Translations under genes and position numbers: made by a program | Assembly: GCA_965229335.1 (NCBI GenBank) | Contig: OZ245874.1 | Location: 3,162,001-3,226,000 of the forward strand | Reading direction: 5' to 3' | Length of the DNA: 64,000 nucleotides | Source of the DNA: JAFKFH01 sp017307375 | GTDB taxonomy: Bacteria > Pseudomonadota > Alphaproteobacteria > Ferrovibrionales > Ferrovibrionaceae | Notes under the pieces: model-generated | The model's input: the letters and a program-made list of their open reading frames with translations, nothing else | The model's database searches: none | What the model was told of the DNA's origin: nothing | Shown: positions 56,711 through 64,000 of the stretch, one piece after another | Layout of the letters: each line of letters starts with the position of its first letter | How positions within the stretch are numbered: position 1 is the first letter of the stretch

Positions 56711-59017
56711 TTGGCTAACGACAAACTCGACGAAATGGCGCTCGACTATCACCGCCGTCCGGTGCCCGGGAAACTCGCGGTGGTGCCGACCAAGCCGCTC
56801 GAGAACCAGCGCGACCTGGCGCTGGCCTACAGCCCCGGCGTCGCCGCCGCCTGCCGCGCCATCGTCGAGAATCCGCTGGAGGCCGCCTCGCTGACCGCGC
56901 GCGGCAATCTCGTCGCCGTCATCTCCAATGGCACCGCTGTGCTCGGCCTGGGCGATATCGGCCCGCTGGCCGCCAAGCCGGTGATGGAGGGCAAGGCGGT
57001 CCTGTTCAAGAAGTTCGCCGGCCTCGACGTCTTCGACATTGAAATCAAGGGCAAGGATCCTGACCATCTCGTCGAGGTCATCGCGGCGCTGGAACCGACC
57101 TTCGGCGGCATCAATCTCGAGGATTTCAAGGCGCCGGAATGCTTCGTGATCGAGCGCAAGCTGCGCGAGCGCATGAAGATCCCCGTCTTCCACGACGATC
57201 AGCACGGCACCGCGATCTGCGTCGGCGCCGCGGCGCTGAACGGCCTGCGCGTGGTCGGCAAGGATCTCGCCGACGTCCGCATCGTCTGCACCGGCGCCGG
57301 CGCCGCGGCACTCGCCTGCCTCGACATGCTGGTCTCGCTTGGCGCCCGGCGGGAGAACATCACGGTCGTCGACCTGGCCGGCGTGGTCTATGAGGGCCGT
57401 ACCGAACTGATGGACGAGTTCAAGGCGCGCTATGCCCGGGTGACCAACCACCGGACGCTTGCCGACGCCATCGTCGATGCCGACCTGTTCATGGGCCTGT
57501 CGGGCCCGGGCGTCCTCAAGCCCGAGATGGTCGAGAAGATGTCCCAGCGGCCGCTGATCCTGGCGCTGGCCAACCCCGAGCCGGAAATCCTGCCCGAGGT
57601 CGCCAAGGCGGCGCGCCCCGACGCGGTGATCGCCACCGGGCGGTCGGACTATCCCAATCAGGTCAACAACGTCCTCTGCTTCCCCTTCCTGTTCCGTGGC
57701 GCGCTCGATGTCGGCGCGACGACTATCAACGAGGAGATGAAGCTCGCCGCGGTGCGCGCCATCGCCGATCTGGCGATGGCCGAAGCCTCCGACGTGGTCG
57801 CCCGCGCCTATGGCGACCAGGAACTGTCGTTCGGGCCGGACTACTTCATCCCCAAGCCGTTCGATCCGCGGCTGATCATGGTGATCGCGCCGGCGGTGGC
57901 CAAGGCCGCGATGGAGTCCGGTGTCGCCACCCGGCCGATCGCCGATCTCGATGCCTATCGCGAAAGTCTCGGACGTTTCGTCTATCGCACCTCCTTTGTG
58001 ATGAAGCCGGTGTTCGAGCGGGCGCGGCGCCAGCGCATGCGGGTGATCTATGCCGAGGGCGAAGACGAGCGCGTGCTGCGCTGTGCCCAGATCGCGATCG
58101 ACGAGGGCATCGCCCAGCCGATCCTGATCGGCCGCCGCGGCGTGGTCGAACGCCGGCTGGAGCGGCTGGGCCTCAGGCTGCGCCCGGGCGTCGATTTCGA
58201 ACTGGTCGACCCTGAGAACGACACCCGCTATGCCGAATTCTGGGGGGCCTATCACAAGGTGATGGCGCGCCGCGGCGTCGATGCCGATACCGCCAAGAAT
58301 GCGATGCGCACGAATTTCACCGCGATCGCGGCGATGGCGGTCAAGCTCGGCTATGCCGATGCGATGATCTGCGGCACCTATGGCCATTTCCACAAGCATC
58401 TCGGCCGCGTCGTCGACATCATCGGCCTGCGCGACGGAGTCAGCGCCCCGGCCGCGCTGCAGGCGCTGGCATTGGAACAATCGTCGCTGTTCTTCACCGA
58501 CACCAATGTCGCTGCCGATCCGAGCGCCGAGGAGATCGCGGCGACCACCATGCTGGCGGCCGAGGAGTTGCGCCGTTTCGGCCTGCCGCCCAAGGTCGCG
58601 CTGGTGGCCCATTCCAACTTCGGCGAAAGCGACCGGCCGTCGGCGCGGAAGATGCGCGCGGCCCGCGCCCTGATCGAGGCGGCCGACCCGGACCTCGAGG
58701 TCGAGGGCGAAATGAAGGCCGACGCGGCCTTGTCGGCGGCGATCCGCGAAAAGCTGTTTCCGCACAGCCGGCTGACCGGATCGGCCAACCTGCTGGTGAT
58801 GCCCAACATCGACGCCGCCGGGATCGCGATCAACCTGGCCCGCGAGGTGACGCACACAATCTCGATCGGCCCGATCCTTTTGGGGATGGCGGCTTCGGCC
58901 CATGTCGTCTCGCCGACCGTGACGGTGCGCGGACTGATCAACATGACGGCGGTTGCCGCCGTCCACGCCCAGGACCATGCGGCCGGGGCGATGGGCAAGG
59001 TGAACTGCCGGGGCTGA
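56711..59017 (+). CDS. maeB: NADP-dependent malic enzyme with phosphotransacetylase-like domain
   Basis: A 768-residue protein that oxidatively decarboxylates malate to pyruvate. The start is a TTG at 56711 supported by TTTTGAGGGACGATC; an ATG at 56735 is the alternative. The malic domain has [20 protein letters not shown] and the catalytic region [20 protein letters not shown]. The NAD(P)-binding part has [16 protein letters not shown]. Residues about 430-768 form the PTA-like domain ([20 protein letters not shown]), which in MaeB-type enzymes mediates metabolite regulation. The length is standard. Confidence 0.95.
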   Translation: MANDKLDEMALDYHRRPVPGKLAVVPTKPLENQRDLALAYSPGVAAACRAIVENPLEAASLTARGNLVAVISNGTAVLGLGDIGPLAAKPVMEGKAVLFKKFAGLDVFDIEIKGKDPDHLVEVIAALEPTFGGINLEDFKAPECFVIERKLRERMKIPVFHDDQHGTAICVGAAALNGLRVVGKDLADVRIVCTGAGAAALACLDMLVSLGARRENITVVDLAGVVYEGRTELMDEFKARYARVTNHRTLADAIVDADLFMGLSGPGVLKPEMVEKMSQRPLILALANPEPEILPEVAKAARPDAVIATGRSDYPNQVNNVLCFPFLFRGALDVGATTINEEMKLAAVRAIADLAMAEASDVVARAYGDQELSFGPDYFIPKPFDPRLIMVIAPAVAKAAMESGVATRPIADLDAYRESLGRFVYRTSFVMKPVFERARRQRMRVIYAEGEDERVLRCAQIAIDEGIAQPILIGRRGVVERRLERLGLRLRPGVDFELVDPENDTRYAEFWGAYHKVMARRGVDADTAKNAMRTNFTAIAAMAVKLGYADAMICGTYGHFHKHLGRVVDIIGLRDGVSAPAALQALALEQSSLFFTDTNVAADPSAEEIAATTMLAAEELRRFGLPPKVALVAHSNFGESDRPSARKMRAARALIEAADPDLEVEGEMKADAALSAAIREKLFPHSRLTGSANLLVMPNIDAAGIAINLAREVTHTISIGPILLGMAASAHVVSPTVTVRGLINMTAVAAVHAQDHAAGAMGKVNCRG

Positions 59018-59089
59018 TCGCGCCGGGCGAGGGCGGCCTGCGCCGCGCCCGCCCGGCCCGGAGGCCGGCGAGCTGGCCGGAATCCTGTC

Positions 59090-59857
59090 CTAGTTGGTCG
59101 CCGCCGGACGGCCGAGCGAGCGCACAATGTCGCCGTGGCTGATGCCGATGCGGTCGCGGAAGATCGTGTCGACCTCCCCGCCGGCGATCATCTCGCCGAT
59201 CGCCGAATCGATGCGGGCGAGCTTGTCGGCCCGGTCCGGATTGAACAGCGGGTAATAGTGGGTTTCGGCGGCCGGCGGGCTCAGCGGCCTGATCGGCGCC
59301 TTCATTCGCCGCGCCAGGTCGCCGATGACCACGAGGTCGCCGATGATCGCATCGACCCGGCCGGCGGTCAGCATCGCGATTTCGGCGGCGTCGTCGGGGG
59401 CGACGACCAGCTGCCCGTTCAATGCCGTCATCGCGGCTTCGACATAGTTGTAACCGAGCGTGTAGGCGATCGCCTGGCCGGCGAACTGGTCATAGCCGGT
59501 AAAAGCGTGCGCCGCCGCGTCCTCGCGCACCCAGAAGGCGATCGCAACCGGGGTGGTCGAATGCCGGCCGTGAAGATATTCCCGTCGCTCCGGGTTGCCG
59601 TCGAGTGCCGCGTCGAAACGGCCCGAGGCGGTCTCCCGCAGGCAGCGGGCCCACGGCAGTTCGGTGAAGCTGGCGGTGAAGCCGGTCCGGGCGGCCGCCC
59701 GGCTCAGAACCTCGACCGAGAGGCCGGTTGGCTTGCCGTCCTCGAGGGCGGCAAACGGTGGCCAGGCGGCAAAGCAGAAATCGATCGGAGCGGTGCGTGC
59801 CGCGCCGCCTAGGAAACAGAAAATCGCCGCCGCGGCCACAGCCCATGCCAGACGCAT
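59090..59857 (-). CDS. Periplasmic solute-binding protein (amino-acid ABC-transporter type)
   Basis: A 255-residue protein starting MRLAWAVAAAAIFCFLGGAA at 59857, with a signal peptide cleaved near ART-A. The SBP_bac_3 fold shows as FCFAAWPPFAALEDGKPTGL, SVEVLSRAAARTGFTASFTE and AEIAMLTAGRVDAIIGDLVV. No permease or ATPase gene is adjacent, so it may work with a transporter elsewhere or as a sensor. It lies downstream of a LysR gene on the same strand. Confidence 0.8.
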   Translation of the reverse strand: MRLAWAVAAAAIFCFLGGAARTAPIDFCFAAWPPFAALEDGKPTGLSVEVLSRAAARTGFTASFTELPWARCLRETASGRFDAALDGNPERREYLHGRHSTTPVAIAFWVREDAAAHAFTGYDQFAGQAIAYTLGYNYVEAAMTALNGQLVVAPDDAAEIAMLTAGRVDAIIGDLVVIGDLARRMKAPIRPLSPPAAETHYYPLFNPDRADKLARIDSAIGEMIAGGEVDTIFRDRIGISHGDIVRSLGRPAATN

Positions 59858-59939
59858 CGGTTGCTCCGATCGCACCCACCTACTTTGGACGACGGTACCA
59901 TGTTGCGGTACGCTTGGCGCGGGTAAACTTACGGCATTG

Positions 59940-60833
59940 TCAATGCGCGGTATCCAGCCGTTGCCGGCCGGTGCCGCGCAGTTCGCGCCACGGGTGGCTG
60001 GCGGCAAAGCTCAGAAATTCCTGGGCGGGCTTGGCCGCGGTCTGCCGCCAGGTCAGGCCGATCCGGCGCTGGACCGGGAAATCGGTGATGGTCAGCGTCG
60101 ACAGCCCTTCCGGAACGATCCCGTCCGGCACGATCCCCAGGCCCAAGCCTGCCGCGACCAGGCGGATCAGCCGCTCGTCGTCGCCGACCCGGGCGACGTT
60201 CGGGCAGTTGATGCCCTGGGCGGCGAAGGCGCGGCGCGCGGCACGCAAGACTTCGCAATCGGGCCGGATGACGAAGGGCAGGCCGTCGAGATCGGCCAGC
60301 CGGCAGGTGGTGCGCGTGGCCAGGAGATGGCCTGAAGGCACCGCCAGCACGTAGCGCTGGCGCAGCAGCGCCTGGTTCGGATGGCGACCCGAGGCATCCC
60401 CCAGCACGCTGAGCGCGGCGTCGAGGTCGCCGCGCTCGAGCAGCCGCTCGAGTTGCGGCGGCTCGCCGTCGATCAGCTCGAGCTCGATGGCCGGGTGGCT
60501 GGCCGCGAAATCGCCGAACAGCGCGGCAACGGCCGGCGAGGGCAGGGTGCGCAGATAGCCCAGCCGCAGCCGGGTCCGACCGGACTGCGCCAGCTCGGCC
60601 CGGGCCGCCGCCCATTCCAGCACCATCAGCCGCGCCCGCGGCAGGAAGCGTGCTCCGGCCGCCGTCAGGCGGACCAGCCGGCCACGATCGAAAAGGCGCT
60701 GGCCCAGCGCTTCCTCCAGCCGCTTGATGCCGACCGACAGGGTAGGCTGGGTGACGTTGGCGCGTTCGGCCGCCTTGGTGAAGCTGCCGGTTTCGGCGAC
60801 GGCGAGGAAATAGCGCAGCTGGGCGAGGTTCAT
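59940..60833 (-). CDS. LysR-family transcriptional regulator
   Basis: A 297-residue regulator. The N-terminal winged helix reads MNLAQLRYFLAVAETGSFTK and AAERANVTQPTLSVGIKRLE. The effector domain (about 90-297) contains two cysteines 17 residues apart (RPDCEVLRAARRAFAAQG, then INCPN). It is divergent from a PaaI thioesterase gene across a 93-bp spacer holding LysR-type boxes. The first 83 bp downstream lead into the solute-binding gene. Confidence 0.9.
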   Translation of the reverse strand: MNLAQLRYFLAVAETGSFTKAAERANVTQPTLSVGIKRLEEALGQRLFDRGRLVRLTAAGARFLPRARLMVLEWAAARAELAQSGRTRLRLGYLRTLPSPAVAALFGDFAASHPAIELELIDGEPPQLERLLERGDLDAALSVLGDASGRHPNQALLRQRYVLAVPSGHLLATRTTCRLADLDGLPFVIRPDCEVLRAARRAFAAQGINCPNVARVGDDERLIRLVAAGLGLGIVPDGIVPEGLSTLTITDFPVQRRIGLTWRQTAAKPAQEFLSFAASHPWRELRGTGRQRLDTAH

Positions 60834-60835
60834 TG

Positions 60836-60883
60836 CATAGAGGTCTCCTATCGAAAAGATACAAACATCTCATTTCCTCTATG
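60836..60883. promoter_or_regulatory. LysR-type binding boxes in the lysR/paaI spacer
   Basis: ATAG-N7-CTAT (60837-60851) is a T-N11-A LysR box. The longer repeat CATAGAGG (60836-60843) is inverted exactly as CCTCTATG (60876-60883). The site sits 3 bp from the LysR start and 44 bp from the thioesterase start, where autoregulation and divergent activation are expected. Confidence 0.5.
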
Positions 60884-60926
60884 GCAAGGTCGCGGCTTAT
60901 GGTCTCGTCCGTCGGAGGTGCCAGGC

Positions 60927-61391
60927 ATGACCCATCAGCAGCCGATCCCCCGGGATCCGGATTTCGAGACGCGGGTGCGCGACAGTTTCAGCCGCCAGCC
61001 GGCGATGACCCATATCGGGGCGAGCCTCGCGGTGGTCGAGCCGGGCCATGTCGCGATCCGCCTGCCGCATGCCGCCCACAACCTGCAGCAGCACGGCTTC
61101 GTGCATGGCGGCATGGTCGGCATGATCGGCGATTCGGCCTGCGGCTACGCCGCCTATACGCTGATGCCGGCGGATTCCTCGGTCATGTCGGTCGAGTACA
61201 AGATCAACTTTCTCGAACCGGCCGCCGGCGACGAACTGATAGCGCATGGCCGGGTGCGCAAGTCGGGCCGCACATTGTCGGTTTGTGATATGGAAGTGGT
61301 TGCGCGCACCGGAACCGCGGAAAAGACGATCGCCGCCGGCGTGGTCACGCTGATCTGCCTGCAGGGCAAGAGCGACCGGCCGAAGGCGTAA
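60927..61391 (+). CDS. PaaI-family hotdog thioesterase
   Basis: A 154-residue protein starting [20 protein letters not shown] at 60927, with GTCGGAGGTGCC upstream. The hotdog fold motif [20 protein letters not shown] (residues about 50-69) carries the conserved His-Gly-Gly and Asp. Such enzymes hydrolyse acyl- or aryl-CoA thioesters. It is 17 nt upstream of an acyl-CoA dehydrogenase gene, consistent with acyl-CoA metabolism. Confidence 0.88.
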   Translation: MTHQQPIPRDPDFETRVRDSFSRQPAMTHIGASLAVVEPGHVAIRLPHAAHNLQQHGFVHGGMVGMIGDSACGYAAYTLMPADSSVMSVEYKINFLEPAAGDELIAHGRVRKSGRTLSVCDMEVVARTGTAEKTIAAGVVTLICLQGKSDRPKA

Positions 61392-61408
61392 CCCAAAAAA
61401 GGACAGGG

Positions 61409-62581
61409 ATGATGAAGAACTCGATGGCGCAGCTCGACTTCCAGCTTGGCGAAGAGATCGACATGCTGCGCGACCAGGTCGCCAGCTTCTCGGATGCCGA
61501 GATCGGCCCGCGTGCCGCCGATATCGACCGCGACAACGATTTCCCTGCCGATCTGTGGCGCAAGATGGGTGACCTCGGCATTCTCGGTGTTACCGCGCCG
61601 GAGGAATACGGCGGTGCCGGCCTCGGCTATCTCGCCCATTGCGTGGCGATGGAGGAGGTCAGCCGCGGTTCGGCTTCGGTCGGGCTGTCCTATGGCGCCC
61701 ATTCCAATCTGTGCGTCAATCAGATCACCCGAAACGGCAACGACGACCAGCGACGCCGATACCTGCCCAAGCTGATCTCGGGCGAGCATGTCGGTGCCCT
61801 GGCGATGAGCGAGCCGGGGGCGGGCTCGGACGTCGTGTCGATGAAGCTGCGCGCCGACCGCAAGGGCGATCGCTACGTGCTGAACGGCACGAAGATGTGG
61901 ATCACCAACGGACCGGACTGCGACACGCTGGTGGTCTACGCCAAGACCGATCCGGCGGCGGGGCCCAGGGGCATCACCGCCTTCCTGGTCGAGAAGGGGT
62001 TCAAGGGCTTCTCCTGCGCCCAGAAGCTCGACAAGCTCGGCATGCGCGGTTCGAACACCGGTGAGTTGGTGTTCGAGGATTGCGAAGTGCCGGAAGAGAA
62101 CGTGCTGGGCCAGGTCGGTCGTGGCGTGAACGTGCTGATGAGCGGCCTGGACTATGAGCGCGCCGTGCTGGCGGCCGGGCCGATCGGCATCATGCAGGCC
62201 TGCCTCGACATCGTCGTGCCCTACATCCACGACCGCAAGCAGTTCGACCAGCCGATCGGCACCTTCCAGCTGATCCAGGGCAAGGTCGCCGACATGTACA
62301 CCTCGCTCAACGCGTGCCGGGCCTATGTCTATGCGGTGGCGCGGGCCTGCGATGCCGGCAAGACCACGCGCAAGGACGCGGCCGGCGCCATTCTCTACGC
62401 GGCCGAGAAGGCGACGCAGGTGGCCCTCGATGCCATTCAGATTCTCGGCGGCAACGGCTATATCAACGACTACGCGACCGGCCGGCTGCTGCGCGACGCG
62501 AAGCTCTACGAGATCGGGGCGGGCACGTCGGAAATCCGCCGCATGCTGATCGGGCGAGAGATCTTCAACGAGACGGCGTGA
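61409..62581 (+). CDS. Acyl-CoA dehydrogenase, isovaleryl-CoA dehydrogenase type
   Basis: A 390-residue flavoprotein. The family signatures are [20 protein letters not shown] and the C-terminal [19 protein letters not shown]. Glu250 in [20 protein letters not shown] sits at the catalytic-base position characteristic of isovaleryl-CoA dehydrogenase rather than the position used by most short-chain enzymes. It would act in leucine catabolism; the methylcrotonyl-CoA carboxylase genes are not in the window. Start at the ATGATG at 61409. Confidence 0.9.
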   Translation: MMKNSMAQLDFQLGEEIDMLRDQVASFSDAEIGPRAADIDRDNDFPADLWRKMGDLGILGVTAPEEYGGAGLGYLAHCVAMEEVSRGSASVGLSYGAHSNLCVNQITRNGNDDQRRRYLPKLISGEHVGALAMSEPGAGSDVVSMKLRADRKGDRYVLNGTKMWITNGPDCDTLVVYAKTDPAAGPRGITAFLVEKGFKGFSCAQKLDKLGMRGSNTGELVFEDCEVPEENVLGQVGRGVNVLMSGLDYERAVLAAGPIGIMQACLDIVVPYIHDRKQFDQPIGTFQLIQGKVADMYTSLNACRAYVYAVARACDAGKTTRKDAAGAILYAAEKATQVALDAIQILGGNGYINDYATGRLLRDAKLYEIGAGTSEIRRMLIGREIFNETA

Positions 62582-62585
62582 GATC

Positions 62586-62942
62586 ATGACCGAACCGACG
62601 ACGACCATCTGGCACAACCCGAATTGCTCCACCTCGCGCAAGGTGCTGGCGCGCCTGCGGGAAGCGGGGCACGAGGTTCGCGTCGTCGAGTATCTGAAGC
62701 ACCCGCCGAACCGCGAGGCGATCACGGACGTGCTGCGGCTGGCCAATCTGCGGCCGCGCGATCTGTTGCGGCGCAAGCAGGCCGAGGTCAAGACCCTCGG
62801 CCTCGATGCGCCCGATGTCGAAGCGTCGGCGATCCTGCAGGCGATGATCGACAATCCGGTGCTGATCGAGCGCCCGGTGGTGATGACCGCGCGCGGCGTG
62901 CGGCTCTGCCGTCCGCCGGAGGTGGTCGAGGAGATCATCTGA
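62586..62942 (+). CDS. ArsC/Spx-family protein (arsenate-reductase-like)
   Basis: A 118-residue thioredoxin-fold protein with Cys14 in IWHNPNCSTSRKVLARL, then LKHPPNREAITDVL and the cis-proline segment LIERPVVMTARGVRLCRPPE. Glutathione/glutaredoxin-dependent arsenate reductases have this architecture. No other ars gene is near, and the family includes proteins without that activity, so the function is tentative. It starts 4 nt after the dehydrogenase stop. Confidence 0.85.
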   Translation: MTEPTTTIWHNPNCSTSRKVLARLREAGHEVRVVEYLKHPPNREAITDVLRLANLRPRDLLRRKQAEVKTLGLDAPDVEASAILQAMIDNPVLIERPVVMTARGVRLCRPPEVVEEII

Positions 62943-63009
62943 AGGCTTGATTGCGGGGCGGTTCGGGCTACCTAATGCGGGCCAGCCGCCCAAGCTTCAG
63001 GAGCCTGCA

Positions 63010-63408
63010 ATGCCCGCCCCCTTCCGCCTGCTGCATACGATGATCCGGGTGATGGATCTCGACAAGTCGCTCGACTTCTATACCCGCCATCTCGGCATGA
63101 CGCTGATCCGCAAGAACGACTATCCGTCGGGCGAGTTTACCCTCGCTTTCGTGGGCTACGGTGACGAGGCCGACCAGGCGGTGATCGAACTCACCCACAA
63201 TTGGGGCCGCACCGAGCCCTATGAGATCGGCACCGCGTTCGGTCATCTCGCCATCGGCGTGCCCGACATCTACGGCACCTGCGAGAAGCTGGCGGCGGAG
63301 GGCGTCAAGATCCCGCGTCCGCCAGGGCCGATGAAGCATGGCGGTTCGGTGATCGCCTTCGTCGAGGATCCGGACGGCTATAAGATCGAACTGATCCAGC
63401 GGTCGTGA
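63010..63408 (+). CDS. gloA: Lactoylglutathione lyase (glyoxalase I)
   Basis: A 132-residue protein starting MPAPFRLLHTMIRVMDLDKS at 63010, with CAGGAGCC upstream. All four metal ligands are present: His9, Glu60 (QAVIELTHNW), His79 (AFGHLAIGV) and Glu127 (GYKIELIQ). It isomerises the methylglyoxal-glutathione hemithioacetal. Its stop overlaps a possible GTG start of the next gene. Confidence 0.95.
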   Translation: MPAPFRLLHTMIRVMDLDKSLDFYTRHLGMTLIRKNDYPSGEFTLAFVGYGDEADQAVIELTHNWGRTEPYEIGTAFGHLAIGVPDIYGTCEKLAAEGVKIPRPPGPMKHGGSVIAFVEDPDGYKIELIQRS

Positions 63409-63413
63409 ACGCG

Positions 63414-64000
63414 ATGCGCCGGACCGTCGTCTTCGATCTCGGTGGCGTGCTGATCGACTGGAACCCGCGTCATCTCTACGGCAAGCTGATCGCCGACGAG
63501 GCGGCGCGCGAACATTTCCTCACCGAGGTCTGCCCGCCCTCGTGGAACGTCGCCCAGGACGGCGGCCGGCCCTGGTCCGACGCCATTGCCGAGGCGATCG
63601 CCCGCCATCCGGACAAGGCCGAGTGGATCCGCGCCTATCGCGAACGCTGGCGCGAGATGCTGAACGGCGTCATCGAGGATACGCTCGGCATTCTCGCGCA
63701 GTTGCGGGCCGATGGCGTGCGGCTGCTGGCCCTGACCAACTGGTCGGCGGAGACCTTCGTCGAGGCGCGCGAGCTGTTTCCGTTCCTGTCGTGGTTCGAG
63801 GGCATCGTCGTTTCCGGCGAGGAAAAAATGCTCAAGCCGCATCGCGAGATCTTCGAACTCCTGGCCAGCCGCCACGACGTGGTGCCGGCGGAAGCCGTGT
63901 TCATCGACGATTCGGCCGCCAACTGTGCCGGCGCCCGTGCCGTCGGCTTCGACGCGATCCACTATCAGGGTTCGGCGCAACTGGCCGACGAGCTTCGCGT
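63414..64000 (+). CDS. HAD-family hydrolase, 3' end outside window
   Basis: From the ATG at 63414 (an in-frame GTG at 63405 overlaps the gloA stop) 195 codons are open to the window end. Motif I is VVFDLGGVLIDWNPRHLY with one Asp followed by Gly-Gly, as in YihX and haloacid-dehalogenase-like members. Motif II is LLALTNWSAETF, motif III MLKPHREIFELL, and motif IV VFIDDSAANCAGARAVGF. This is HAD subfamily IA; the substrate is unknown. Only the last part of the C-terminus should be missing. Confidence 0.88.
   Translation, partial: MRRTVVFDLGGVLIDWNPRHLYGKLIADEAAREHFLTEVCPPSWNVAQDGGRPWSDAIAEAIARHPDKAEWIRAYRERWREMLNGVIEDTLGILAQLRADGVRLLALTNWSAETFVEARELFPFLSWFEGIVVSGEEKMLKPHREIFELLASRHDVVPAEAVFIDDSAANCAGARAVGFDAIHYQGSAQLADELR

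Overview
The window is high-GC chromosomal DNA from an alphaproteobacterium. The evidence is the fused rif, str, S10, spc and alpha ribosomal cluster with two tuf copies, an alpha operon without rpsD, secY followed directly by adk, an ATP12-type F1 assembly chaperone, and the linkage htrA-rarA-rluC-HAD. A genus cannot be fixed from the sequence alone; a Rhodospirillales-type organism is a reasonable guess.

Layout. Positions 1-735 hold the 5' end of a leftward Sel1-repeat gene and a PilZ-domain gene on either side of a palindrome-rich spacer. Positions 756-1681 carry, on the minus strand, an RlmB/TrmH-type rRNA methyltransferase and tRNA-Thr. Positions 1780-36045 are the translation and transcription superlocus, all on the plus strand except one secreted hydrolase gene at 15.9-17.3 kb: tRNA-Tyr, tRNA-Gly, tuf, tRNA-Trp, secE, nusG, rplKAJL, rpoBC, terminator; then rpsL, rpsG, fusA, tuf, and rpsJ through rplO, secY, adk; then rpsM, rpsK, rpoA, rplQ, terminator. 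Good sigma70 promoters are visible before tRNA-Tyr, before rpsL and across the adk stop codon ahead of rpsM. Several long RNA hairpins lie in the gaps (tuf/tRNA-Trp, tRNA-Trp/secE, nusG/rplK, rplA/rplJ, rplL/rpoB, rplO/secY, rpsK/rpoA).

Positions 36.1-44.2 kb form a tightly overlapping housekeeping run: a periplasmic HtrA protease, RarA, RluC-type pseudouridine synthase, HAD phosphatase, AsmA, ATP12 and acylphosphatase. A TerC-family membrane protein follows. Positions 45.3-49.1 kb are small accessory genes: SDR and AraC regulator (divergent), a gamma-carbonic-anhydrase-like protein, a MarR regulator with a Cys-rich tail, and a VOC protein.

The most distinctive module is 49.2-53.25 kb. It encodes a membrane PP2C/SpoIIE phosphatase (SiaA-like), a SiaB-family kinase and a SiaC/DUF1987 phosphoprotein, followed by a hybrid histidine kinase in the place where Pseudomonas has the diguanylate cyclase SiaD. 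The kinase gene has a one-base frameshift in a G run that separates its receiver domain.

Positions 53.25-64 kb hold an XRE-cupin regulator and LysE-family exporter around a large nested palindrome, lipB, an orphan FliN-like protein, tRNA-Leu, a Phd/RelE-type toxin-antitoxin pair with its own operator, maeB, a periplasmic solute-binding protein, a LysR regulator divergent from a PaaI thioesterase, isovaleryl-CoA-type dehydrogenase, ArsC-family protein, glyoxalase I and a HAD hydrolase cut by the window end.
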